This document shows positions 1-4,999 of a stretch of DNA of 6,039 bases, one piece after another. Each line of letters opens with the position of its first letter. Position 1 is the first letter of the stretch. Origin of the DNA: an uncultured bacterium (GTDB lineage Bacteria > Verrucomicrobiota > Kiritimatiellia > CAIKKV01 > CAITUY01). The notes below the pieces were generated by a model. The model was not told the origin of the DNA, ran no database searches, and saw nothing but the letters and a program-made list of their open reading frames with translations. The DNA lies in contig CAIZMS010000261.1 in NCBI GenBank assembly GCA_903934155.1, positions 1 through 6,039 of the forward strand. The letters are read 5' to 3'. The position numbers and the translations under genes are program-made.

Positions 1-308
1 GTCCAGTACAGCCACTTGTCCACAATATAGTCCATCTCCATGCGCACCATCTGCACATAGGTCCAGGACATGGCTCGATTCAGGGCCGCCACGCGACTAT
101 TGCAGTCGGCCTGGACAATCGCGCCTGAATACGCGGCGGAATCGGCCGCGTTCTGGACTTCCACGCGCAATCGCACCGTGTCGCCCACCGCGTAAACCGC
201 CAGCGCCATGACAAAGATCGAAAGAAAAACGATGATGGTCAGCGCCAAAACCACGCCGCTCTCGTCCTTCCACAACCTCAATGCACCTTTGTTCAACGCC
301 TTAATCAT
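1..308 (-). CDS. TadG-like Tad/Flp pilus assembly protein, N-terminal part (partial at window edge)
   Basis: Only the first 102 codons are in the window; the gene continues past base 1. I chose the ATG at 308 because it is the first in-frame ATG after the upstream TadE stop. The ribosome-binding site is poor: the G-rich runs lie 12 or more bases upstream. Residues 1-18 are short and basic, ending in DESG. A single membrane segment follows at about 19-42, then the stretch QNAADSAAYSGA at 52-63. That 'Q-AADAAA-aGA' signature directly after an N-terminal membrane anchor is typical of the Tad-G-like domain (PF13400-type) of TadG and related Flp assembly proteins, which sit in the inner membrane with the rest in the periplasm. 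There is no Glu five residues after the SG, so cleavage by prepilin peptidase is not predicted, unlike its neighbours. It is the last visible gene of the minus-strand pilus cluster, 38 bases after TadE. Family fit is good; exact orthology is unsure because the C-terminus is missing. Confidence 0.78.
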   Translation of the reverse strand, partial: MIKALNKGALRLWKDESGVVLALTIIVFLSIFVMALAVYAVGDTVRLRVEVQNAADSAAYSGAIVQADCNSRVAALNRAMSWTYVQMVRMEMDYIVDKWLYW

Positions 309-317
309 AACAATTCT

Positions 318-341
318 TAACCCCTTACCCCCTTAATCCCT
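318..341 (-). repeat. Three degenerate tandem 8-mers in the TadE-TadG gap
   Basis: On the minus strand AGGGATTA, AGGGGGTA and AGGGGTTA follow one another without interruption in the 38-base gap before the TadG-like start. The mRNA here is purine-rich and offers several anti-16S matches, but the nearest is 12 bases from the ATG, longer than ideal. It may act as a standby ribosome site or be a slippage-derived repeat. Confidence 0.5.
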
Positions 342-346
342 TCTTC

Positions 347-973
347 TCACCATCCGCCCGACGGGATCCCCATTTTCGGAAGCGTCACATAGGGCTTTGG
401 CATATAAACCGTTTCCTTGAATTTGATATGGGCGTAACGGATCATATCGGCATCGCCGATATTCCCCGAGTCATCCGCCTTCTGTTCAACATATTCCATC
501 CCGCTGTCCCAGGGATTGCAAAACCACCCGATCATGGGTCCCGCGATGGGCATAATCAGGGCAAAGTCCTGCTCGACCATGGCTTTGATGTTCCACTGGC
601 CGACTTCCTCAATGGTCACCTTAGTTTTGCGTTTGACCCCGCCCGACCCGGGAATCTCACCCCACCCGGGAATCTGCTTGTCAGTTTCGCCCTCGCTCAT
701 CCCATTGACCACCCAGGCGCAGACCTGTTCGGCGGCCTGCTGGGCCGCCTTCTGATATTCCCCCTTTTCACACACCAATGTGGCGCGGGCGGCACAATAG
801 GCGGCATAATGAACCACCTGTTTCCCCATCCAGATGTGGGCAAATTGCAAGCAGGCCATAATCAAAGTCAGGATCAGGGGAAAGGCAACGACGAATTCGA
901 GCATGACGGCACCGTCACAGCGCTCTCGGCCCTTGCGGGCAAGGACTCTGCCAGCCTGGATTATTCGAGCCAT
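347..973 (-). CDS. TadE-like pseudopilin
   Basis: A 208-residue protein with a basic leader (1-21), then G21|AVMLEF, with Glu at +5 and Phe at +6 of the predicted mature form, followed by a membrane helix at about 22-46. This is the TadE/TadF pseudopilin plan. TadE and TadF are known substrates of the Tad prepilin peptidase and minor components needed for Flp pilus assembly. The rest is a periplasmic domain of about 160 residues with no motif I recognise. I prefer the ATG at 973 to the in-frame TTG at 979 because AGGGA (985-981) lies 7 bases before the ATG and would be too close to the TTG. The gene starts 10 bases after the peptidase stop, and its Shine-Dalgarno sequence overlaps that stop, which suggests coupled translation. 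The family call rests on the leader, +5 Glu, helix and gene neighbourhood. Confidence 0.85.
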   Translation of the reverse strand: MARIIQAGRVLARKGRERCDGAVMLEFVVAFPLILTLIMACLQFAHIWMGKQVVHYAAYCAARATLVCEKGEYQKAAQQAAEQVCAWVVNGMSEGETDKQIPGWGEIPGSGGVKRKTKVTIEEVGQWNIKAMVEQDFALIMPIAGPMIGWFCNPWDSGMEYVEQKADDSGNIGDADMIRYAHIKFKETVYMPKPYVTLPKMGIPSGGW

Positions 974-983
974 AATCAATTCC

Positions 984-1502
984 CTACCATAGCAACGCCA
1001 CGATCAACCCCACCGAAATCGGAAGGCTGAAGGGAATGCGAACATGGGTTGAATCCTTTGAAGGAAGACCTGCGGCTCCGGCGGCACGGTCATAACGCCA
1101 GTCAACGAGGGTTCTGACCCCATGCCTGAGTCGCGCCCCATTAAGCTGTCCGGAGAGAAGCATAACCACTCCCATCACCACCCCGACCACCGAGGTGGTC
1201 CAGAGCAGCATCAACAACTTAGTCCAACCGGCTATTGCCCCGGCGGCGAAGAGCATTTTTACATCGCCCCCTCCCGCACCATTCAAAATGAATGGAATCA
1301 ACAGGACTCCGCCTGCCACACAGGCCGCCGCAAACCCGTCAATCAAAAGGGGCCAACCGCCCAGTCCGAAACGAATCAGCAAAGCCACGGCTGCACCCCC
1401 AACCGTCAACCAGTTGGGGAGCAGCCTCGACTTAAAATCAGACCAGGTGAGAGTCCCCGCCCAGCCTAGTACTGCCAAAAGCAGAACAATGACACCGTTC
1501 AC
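984..1502 (-). CDS. Prepilin peptidase, CpaA/TadV type (A24 aspartic protease)
   Basis: A 172-residue, highly hydrophobic integral membrane protein of the length usual for the short TadV/CpaA peptidases, which lack the N-methylase domain of PilD. Both catalytic aspartates of the A24 family are visible: D22 in WSDFKSRLLPNWLT, and D80 in the GxGD motif (GAGGGDVKM, 75-83). Several membrane helices follow, and the end RIPFSLPISVG is typical of the family. It should cut the leaders of the two Flp-like pilins and TadE in this cluster, on the cytoplasmic side of the inner membrane. The start is GTG at 1502, overlapping the TGA of the upstream pilin by 4 bases (GTGA, 1499-1502). There is no good ribosome-binding site of its own, so its translation is probably coupled to the pilin gene. 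Function is confident; a species-specific name is not. Confidence 0.93.
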   Translation of the reverse strand: MNGVIVLLLAVLGWAGTLTWSDFKSRLLPNWLTVGGAAVALLIRFGLGGWPLLIDGFAAACVAGGVLLIPFILNGAGGGDVKMLFAAGAIAGWTKLLMLLWTTSVVGVVMGVVMLLSGQLNGARLRHGVRTLVDWRYDRAAGAAGLPSKDSTHVRIPFSLPISVGLIVALLW

Positions 1503-1801
1503 GGGCCTGTCTTAGGCTCATGCATATCATCGCTATATTGTTTGGCGTCCTTGATGCCGTTATCAGTGGTCTTCCGAACATCCTTCAATTCGGTTTGGGC
1601 CGATTTTTCACGAGCTGTCGCCGATGTGGCCGCCACCCCGAACATCCCGACCAGGGTCTTGCCGAACATCGCCACAGCCACCACGACCGCCGCCGCGATC
1701 AAAACCGCAAGAATGACGTATTCCATCATCACGCCACCGGTCTTATCGCCCATCACGCGGCACAATACTTTACGCATCCAACTGTTCTTCAAACGCTTCA
1801 T
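1499..1801 (-). CDS. Flp-type pilin (type IVb) with a charged C-terminal tail
   Basis: A 100-residue prepilin. The leader MKRLKNSWMRKVLCRVMGDKTG is basic. Cleavage is predicted after G22, giving a mature protein of 78 residues that begins GVMMEY, with Glu at +5 and Tyr at +6 as in the Flp family. A hydrophobic helix spans about 29-46. From residue 60 the tail is rich in Lys, Asp, Glu and Gln (REKSAQTELKDVRKTTDNG and onward), and may be helical or coiled-coil. This tail is longer than in minimal Flp pilins, which are mostly about 50-60 residues when mature. The start is set by a near-perfect AAGGAGG (1814-1808) six bases before the ATG at 1801; an in-frame ATG at 1831 lies upstream of that site. 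The strongest ribosome-binding site of the cluster is here, which suits a highly made major pilin. It is followed with a 4-base overlap by the prepilin peptidase gene. Confidence 0.9.
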   Translation of the reverse strand: MKRLKNSWMRKVLCRVMGDKTGGVMMEYVILAVLIAAAVVVAVAMFGKTLVGMFGVAATSATAREKSAQTELKDVRKTTDNGIKDAKQYSDDMHEPKTGP

Positions 1802-1807
1802 CCTGTT

Positions 1808-1814
1808 CCTCCTT
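1808..1814 (-). promoter_or_regulatory. Strong Shine-Dalgarno of the Flp pilin gene
   Basis: AAGGAGG on the minus strand, six bases before the ATG at 1801. It decides this start over the upstream in-frame ATG at 1831. It is the best anti-16S match in the pilus cluster and suggests this pilin is translated more strongly than its operon partners. Confidence 0.85.
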
Positions 1815-1865
1815 AGGCACTTACGCCACATTAGCCTGCTACGCTTATGTTTCCTGAACCGGTAG

Positions 1866-2138
1866 TCATGGCAACGGCAGGCTCACACCGCTCATAACCA
1901 TCCGGTAAAGCTGTACAAAAGAATTTCCGAGCAGTCCAAAGTCCTGCCCCGCAACTCCCTGCTCATAATCACTGAACATGGGAGGCTTGCCGGCAGGGTC
2001 AAACAGCACAGATGAACCGCCGATGAGAGGGATGATGATGAGAACGGTCAGGAGCACATATTCCAGAAGAACATCCCCCCGGTTGGAATCAACCAGTCGG
2101 CTCAAAATCGTCTGACGCCTCATATCAGGAGCTTTCAT
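1866..2138 (-). CDS. Second Flp-like pilin or pseudopilin
   Basis: A 90-residue protein with a basic leader ending NRG (residues 19-21). Predicted cleavage after G21 leaves DVLLEY at the mature N-terminus, with Glu at +5 and Tyr at +6, then a hydrophobic helix at about 28-46 that contains Pro37. The mature protein is about 69 residues. After the helix it is Gly- and Pro-rich and ends in another hydrophobic stretch (FVQLYRMVMSGVSLPLP). That end is unlike the charged tail of the pilin downstream, so the two are not simple duplicates. I chose the ATG at 2138 because GGTGAG lies just upstream. The in-frame TTG at 2189 has a GAGG only one base away, and would give an unusually long leader. It could be a minor pilin that primes or caps the fibre, or an alternative major pilin; the sequence does not decide. 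Confidence 0.78.
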   Translation of the reverse strand: MKAPDMRRQTILSRLVDSNRGDVLLEYVLLTVLIIIPLIGGSSVLFDPAGKPPMFSDYEQGVAGQDFGLLGNSFVQLYRMVMSGVSLPLP

Positions 2139-2165
2139 AAAACTCACCGCTTTCGCCGTCACTAT

Positions 2166-2176
2166 GGCGTTACGCC
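2166..2176. repeat. Short palindrome between the cysteine-rich gene and the second pilin gene
   Basis: GGCGT-T-ACGCC, arms of 5 bases around a single central base, inside the 69-base gap before the second pilin start. In the mRNA it could form only a small hairpin (4-bp stem, 3-base loop). It may be an RNA processing or stability element within the operon, or chance. Confidence 0.3.
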
Positions 2177-2207
2177 GGAAGTCAATCAAGCCTCTTTTTT
2201 TAGAAAT

Positions 2208-2699
2208 TCAGGAATGCAGGCTCCGGAACCCGGCCCGGGATACAGCCAACCCATCGGCATCAAGGTCGGGGGAGGTTTGCTCAAGCATCGGACAGCGCAA
2301 TCCGCGATTACATCCCAGAACAGGAACCAGGGGAAAGGCATGCCGCCGGAGATCCGGCGTCCCCGTCCCCATTCGAGCAGGATGAATCAGGCACCCCACC
2401 CGACCGGGAGCCCCATCCAGATAGCCCGCGAAACAACAACTTCCGTAAACCCGCATCCAAATCCAGGCCGTGAGCCCTACCGTCAAAGGCGCCAACACCG
2501 TCACCAACAGATGATCCCGCCAGCCTCCCCGGTGCCAATGAATTCCGACCAGATCACGGAACCGTGGCCGGGAGGAATGTGTAACCGCATTGAACGCCAG
2601 GGTGTTTTGCTCCAGAAATTCCCCCACCCGATCCGGATTCCACCGCATATTCACACAACATCCGCAACATCCCTGCCGGAATGACTGACACTCGATCAT
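2208..2699 (-). CDS. Cysteine-rich protein resembling the YkgJ cysteine-cluster family, with one hydrophobic segment
   Basis: A 163-residue protein I cannot name. Ten cysteines are arranged in clusters: C4, C11, C12, C14 and C15 at the N-terminus (QGCCGCCVNMRW), C88-C89 (GSCCFAGYLD), C103 in RVGCLIHPAR, C130 and C136 near the end (LGCNRGLRCPML). The second half (CC ... C-x-x-x-P ... C) recalls the YkgJ/PF03692 cysteine cluster, thought to bind metal, but it is divergent. A hydrophobic stretch at about 64-82 may be a membrane segment or a buried helix. The long opposite-strand reading frame raised the question of which strand is real. The cysteine pattern, the AGGGAG Shine-Dalgarno (2709-2704) four bases before the ATG at 2699, and collinearity with the cluster favour this one. 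It lies 30 bases after the PilT-like gene. A role in the pilus system is only inferred from position. Confidence 0.7.
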   Translation of the reverse strand: MIECQSFRQGCCGCCVNMRWNPDRVGEFLEQNTLAFNAVTHSSRPRFRDLVGIHWHRGGWRDHLLVTVLAPLTVGLTAWIWMRVYGSCCFAGYLDGAPGRVGCLIHPARMGTGTPDLRRHAFPLVPVLGCNRGLRCPMLEQTSPDLDADGLAVSRAGFRSLHS

Positions 2700-2729
2700 A
2701 TCGCTCCCTATCCTATCCAAGCCGCCGTC

Positions 2730-3602
2730 TTATTCCAACCCGGCACCCAGGCCGGGAGACTCCTTCAGGCTGAGCGTGCCACTCGGATCGGTGCTCACTT
2801 TGATCGTTTTCCGGACCAGCCGGCTCAACCCTTGAAAATCTTCCAGAACACGACTTTTGAGCTCATTGACCATCGTCTGCCCGCTGAAGGCAACGATACT
2901 GATTAAAACCAGGGCGCCAGCTTCGGCGGCACACAGCAGACCCGAATACTCTTCGCCACTCTTCGGATCCCGGACATACATCAGGTCAGGCCCCAAAAAC
3001 AGGCCGTTCCGGATACCCTCCGCCAGGGAGGAAACATCGGTTCCGACTTCGACTTGGATGGACACTGAGTTCCGATGGTGAAGAAGATAGGAAAGATTCT
3101 GTTCCAGAATATAGATCACCTTGCTCCGGGTCTGATTAATCCGTTCCATGGCGGAATAAAGCAACCGGGATAAGGCTTCCGGAGACGGACCGGTGAAAAT
3201 CACAATACCGCCCCCCTTCTGGTTCAGCGCGGCATCCACGAGAGACACCTGTTCCGGCTGACTGAGCAGGCCTTCCAGTGCAGGAATATCATAAGTCATG
3301 CGCTGAATGGAGACAAAAACACTCCCCCGCTGGGTGAGGTAGTACACCTTGAATCGACCAAGTTTTGGCATTCCAAACGCAAAAACACCGTGATTCCCAA
3401 GGTCTGCAGAACCGGACCGACGGGCGTTGCTGGCAAAAAACGCCAGGGTGTCACGAATATCATCGGGCGTAAATACGGCATTGATGATGATCCGGAACTC
3501 GTCTCCCGCTTTTTCCACAGGCGGGGCACCCGCAACCAGCAAGACTTGGGAAAACCGGTTTCCTTCACCCAGATAGGCCAGGATTTTTGACGCATAATTC
3601 AT
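2730..3602 (-). CDS. Degenerate PilT-like ATPase homologue (probable pseudo-ATPase)
   Basis: A 290-residue protein that follows the PilT/GspE secretion-ATPase fold in order. The N-terminal part has VAGAPP at 23-28 (PilT: SAGLPP) and GRFKVYYLTQRG at 82-93 (PilT: ARFRVNAFNQNRG). The RecA-like part begins GGGIVIFTGP at 130-139. Every ATPase motif is broken. Walker A is GPSPEALSR (138-146), without the Lys and Ser/Thr. The Asp box is LEQNLSY (166-172). Walker B and the catalytic Glu region is GPDLMYVRDPKS (204-215), against DPDIILVGEMRD. The His box is SIVAFSG (235-241), against TLHTTSA. Flanking residues still match, so this is divergence and not a frameshift. The C-terminus is shorter than PilT (about 340-370). 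The ATG at 3602 has AGGGG six bases upstream, better than the GTG at 3638. It heads the pilus cluster and might regulate or cap an active hexamer; that is inference. Confidence 0.83.
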   Translation of the reverse strand: MNYASKILAYLGEGNRFSQVLLVAGAPPVEKAGDEFRIIINAVFTPDDIRDTLAFFASNARRSGSADLGNHGVFAFGMPKLGRFKVYYLTQRGSVFVSIQRMTYDIPALEGLLSQPEQVSLVDAALNQKGGGIVIFTGPSPEALSRLLYSAMERINQTRSKVIYILEQNLSYLLHHRNSVSIQVEVGTDVSSLAEGIRNGLFLGPDLMYVRDPKSGEEYSGLLCAAEAGALVLISIVAFSGQTMVNELKSRVLEDFQGLSRLVRKTIKVSTDPSGTLSLKESPGLGAGLE

Positions 3603-3659
3603 ATCGTTCCCCTGAGATTGGCCGCCACCCCAACGCACTTCGCTCCGATGCGATTCCCG

Positions 3660-3688
3660 AATCTACCCGACTCATGCAGCATGAGCAA
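3660..3688 (-). promoter_or_regulatory. Candidate sigma70-type promoter of the pilus cluster
   Basis: On the minus strand a -35-like TTGCTC (3688-3683), a 17-base spacer and a -10-like TAGATT (3665-3660). This would start transcription near 3652, about 50 bases ahead of the PilT-like gene. The spacer contains a perfect palindrome that also covers half the -35 element. Both elements are imperfect, and promoter rules for this lineage are unknown. Confidence 0.4.
3671..3685. promoter_or_regulatory. Perfect 15-base palindrome, candidate operator
   Basis: CTCATGC-A-GCATGAG: 7-base arms that are exact reverse complements around one central base. It lies in the divergent region between the pilus cluster and the host-attachment-like gene, inside the spacer and -35 of the candidate pilus promoter. 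The geometry suits a dimeric repressor that would block RNA polymerase. No regulator gene is in the window to pair with it. Confidence 0.45.
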
Positions 3689-3701
3689 GAAATTCAAACC
3701 C

Positions 3702-3719
3702 CATTCACCATTCACCATT
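3702..3719. repeat. Short tandem repeat, unit CATTCAC (about 2.6 copies)
   Basis: Two exact 7-base copies (3702-3708 and 3709-3715) followed by a partial copy (CATT, 3716-3719). It abuts the -35-like element of the rightward candidate promoter. It could be a binding-site array, a slippage-prone tract that changes promoter geometry, or a fragment of a dispersed intergenic repeat. Confidence 0.6.
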
Positions 3720-3747
3720 TGCAAACAGTCTGGCAAAGTGCTTAAAT
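3719..3747 (+). promoter_or_regulatory. Candidate sigma70-type promoter for the host-attachment-like gene
   Basis: TTGCAA (3719-3724), a 17-base spacer and TTAAAT (3742-3747) on the plus strand. A start near 3754 would give a leader of about 105 bases containing the hairpins described below. The match is moderate and the spacing ideal. Confidence 0.4.
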
Positions 3748-3795
3748 CTCTTGTAGAGGGAATGGACGTGAGGGACAGGGATGGATGTCGCGGGG

Positions 3796-3831
3796 TTCGG
3801 CAGGGTGCCGAAGCGAGATCCGGAAGTCCGG
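3796..3831 (+). promoter_or_regulatory. Two adjacent leader hairpins upstream of the host-attachment-like gene
   Basis: The first is TTCGGCA-GGG-TGCCGAA (3796-3812), a perfect 7-bp stem with a 3-base loop. The second is CCGGA-AG-TCCGG (3820-3831), a 5-bp inverted repeat with a 2-base centre. They lie in the presumed 5' leader, 16 or more bases before the Shine-Dalgarno. No U-tract follows either, so they do not look like terminators. They may protect the mRNA or bind a regulator. I recognise no known riboswitch. Confidence 0.4.
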
Positions 3832-3859
3832 CACACTGACCCCTCTGGAGGACGCGACC

Positions 3860-4339
3860 ATGAGTAAATACACCGTCGTGGTTGCCGATGCGCTTCGCGC
3901 ACGGTTCTTTTCACTGCAAGATTCAATGACCCCCGAGGTTGAATCCAGCCCCCGCTTGATGGAGCGGGAATGCCTGGTAAACCCTGAAAAAACCAAAACC
4001 AGCGCCCAGCGCCGGGAAAAGTCAAATAACGGGCGGGTATTCGAGGATCATCGCGAACGGCATGCCTTGGAGGGGCAGCGTCATTTTACGGGACTGATCA
4101 TCAGGGAAGCCCTGAAACAAACCCGCAAGGCGGATTCGCATTCCCTGGTTCTGGTGGCCGGACGGAAAACCCTGGGCATGATCCGGGAAACTCTGTCCTC
4201 CATCAAGACCAATGGCCTGGCCATTCAGGAATGGGATCGGGATCTGACGGGCGAATCCCCGCAGAAAATCCAGGAATTGCTGGCCAAACGCAAACTCGTC
4301 CCGGCTATGAAGAAACCGGACCGACAGTCAAGGAAGTAA
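3860..4339 (+). CDS. Host attachment protein family (baeRF-like), single gene
   Basis: A 159-residue soluble protein that matches the 'protein required for attachment to host cells' family (PF10116 type, related to bacterial archaeo-eukaryotic release-factor-like domains). It begins YTVVVADALRARFF (4-17), has L-x-x-E-x-x-x-NP at about 33-42, GRVFEDHRERHA (58-69), LVLVAGRKTLGMIRETL (96-112) and ends the domain with DRDLTGES (126-133). The family name comes from work in Agrobacterium; a molecular activity is not well established, and links to translation or ribosome stress have been proposed from fold similarity. The ATG at 3860 is set by GGAGG (3847-3851) eight bases upstream; the in-frame ATG at 3785 lies inside a leader hairpin region and has no ribosome-binding site. 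The basic C-terminal tail (MKKPDRQSRK) is not part of the domain. It is monocistronic and faces a convergent protease gene. Confidence 0.82.
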   Translation: MSKYTVVVADALRARFFSLQDSMTPEVESSPRLMERECLVNPEKTKTSAQRREKSNNGRVFEDHRERHALEGQRHFTGLIIREALKQTRKADSHSLVLVAGRKTLGMIRETLSSIKTNGLAIQEWDRDLTGESPQKIQELLAKRKLVPAMKKPDRQSRK

Positions 4340-4344
4340 CGGAG

Positions 4345-4359
4345 AGGCGAAGTTCGCCT
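4345..4359. terminator. Hairpin between convergent genes, possible bidirectional terminator
   Basis: AGGCGAA-G-TTCGCCT, a perfect inverted repeat. As RNA it would fold as a 5- to 6-bp stem with a 3- to 5-base loop. It starts six bases after the stop of the plus-strand gene and overlaps the TAA (4361-4359) of the minus-strand protease gene. Position in a 19-base convergent gap fits a shared terminator. No U-tract follows on either strand, so intrinsic termination would be weak. Confidence 0.4.
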
Positions 4360-4988
4360 TAGAAATGTCCGCCCAGGAGAAGGCGGAGAATGAACATGGA
4401 GATGGGGTAGATGATACGATCCAATACCCCGAGCCAGAGCAGTCCGAAAAGAATAAATATTCCGTATCGCTCAATGCTTAAATACTGATCGTCCAACCCC
4501 CGCGGGAGCATTCCGTAAAGAACGCGGGATCCATCCAGAGGGGGAAGCGGGATCAGGTTGAATACCCCGAGCGCAACATTGGTGGCGCAAAAATAGGCCA
4601 GAAACCAGCCTAGAACCTCGGAGTATGGGTTCGCCAACTGGAACAGTAGCCCTGCAACCAGGGCCAGAATAAAATTTACAAGGGGGCCGGCGGCACCCGT
4701 GATCATGATTCCCCTCTTGAGATTCCGGAAATGATAGGGATTAATGGGGACGGGCTTGGCCCAGCCCAACAGAACCGGACTCCCCGTTACAATCAGAATA
4801 ACCGGCAGGATGATGGATCCAAATAGGTCAATATGAGCCATCGGATTCAAGGTCAACCGGTTGGAATGCGCCGCCGTGGGATCTCCCAACCGGTAGGCCG
4901 CATAGCCATGTGCCACTTCATGCAGAATGATGGAAAACCCCAACGACACCAACTTGATGACAAACAAAATAATCGCTTCAGGACTCAT
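4359..4988 (-). CDS. Site-2-protease family membrane zinc metalloprotease (M50)
   Basis: A 209-residue integral membrane protein of the short YwhC-like M50 group, without a PDZ domain. Zinc ligands are visible: H23-E24-V-A-H27 (HExxH) in the first helix, and D152 in NLIPLPPLDGSR (144-155), the second conserved motif of site-2 proteases. LNPMAHIDLFGS (47-58) and AGPLVNF (100-106) are further hallmarks. About five to six membrane helices are expected, with cleavage of substrates inside the inner membrane; the substrate is unknown. The start is ATG at 4988, giving the family's usual N-terminus. There is no Shine-Dalgarno upstream. A candidate -10 ends only 11 bases before the ATG, so the message may be leaderless. 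It is divergent from glyS and convergent with the host-attachment-like gene, so it is probably transcribed alone. Confidence 0.93.
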   Translation of the reverse strand: MSPEAIILFVIKLVSLGFSIILHEVAHGYAAYRLGDPTAAHSNRLTLNPMAHIDLFGSIILPVILIVTGSPVLLGWAKPVPINPYHFRNLKRGIMITGAAGPLVNFILALVAGLLFQLANPYSEVLGWFLAYFCATNVALGVFNLIPLPPLDGSRVLYGMLPRGLDDQYLSIERYGIFILFGLLWLGVLDRIIYPISMFILRLLLGGHF

Positions 4989-4999
4989 AATGGAGCCGG

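Noticed and set aside
428..1030. 200-residue open frame on the plus strand
   Set aside because: It is opposite the TadE gene, and its Pro/His/Gly-rich product lacks any family motif. The minus strand has a leader, a cleavage site and a ribosome-binding site.
2191..2202. T7 run on the plus strand as a terminator
   Set aside because: No stable hairpin precedes it, and no plus-strand gene ends here.
2308..2538. 76-residue Gly/Ser-rich minus-strand frame
   Set aside because: It is out of frame within the cysteine-rich gene and has no supporting start signal. A frameshift was considered, but the main frame is open and coherent from end to end.
2214..2684. 156-residue open frame on the plus strand
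   Set aside because: It covers almost the same span as the cysteine-rich gene, but its product is Pro/Arg/Gln-rich and of low complexity, with no ribosome-binding site or motif. The minus frame keeps clustered cysteines and a good Shine-Dalgarno.
3732..3741. Possible sigma54 promoter (TGGCA ... GC)
   Set aside because: The GG and GC are 8 bases apart and not 12, so the -24/-12 geometry fails.
3785..3859. Upstream ATG extending the host-attachment-like protein by 25 residues
   Set aside because: It has no Shine-Dalgarno, and the extra residues fall outside the family domain. GGAGG points to 3860.
3705..4025. 106-residue minus-strand frame
   Set aside because: It is antisense to the host-attachment-like gene and its leader. 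It has no recognisable motif.
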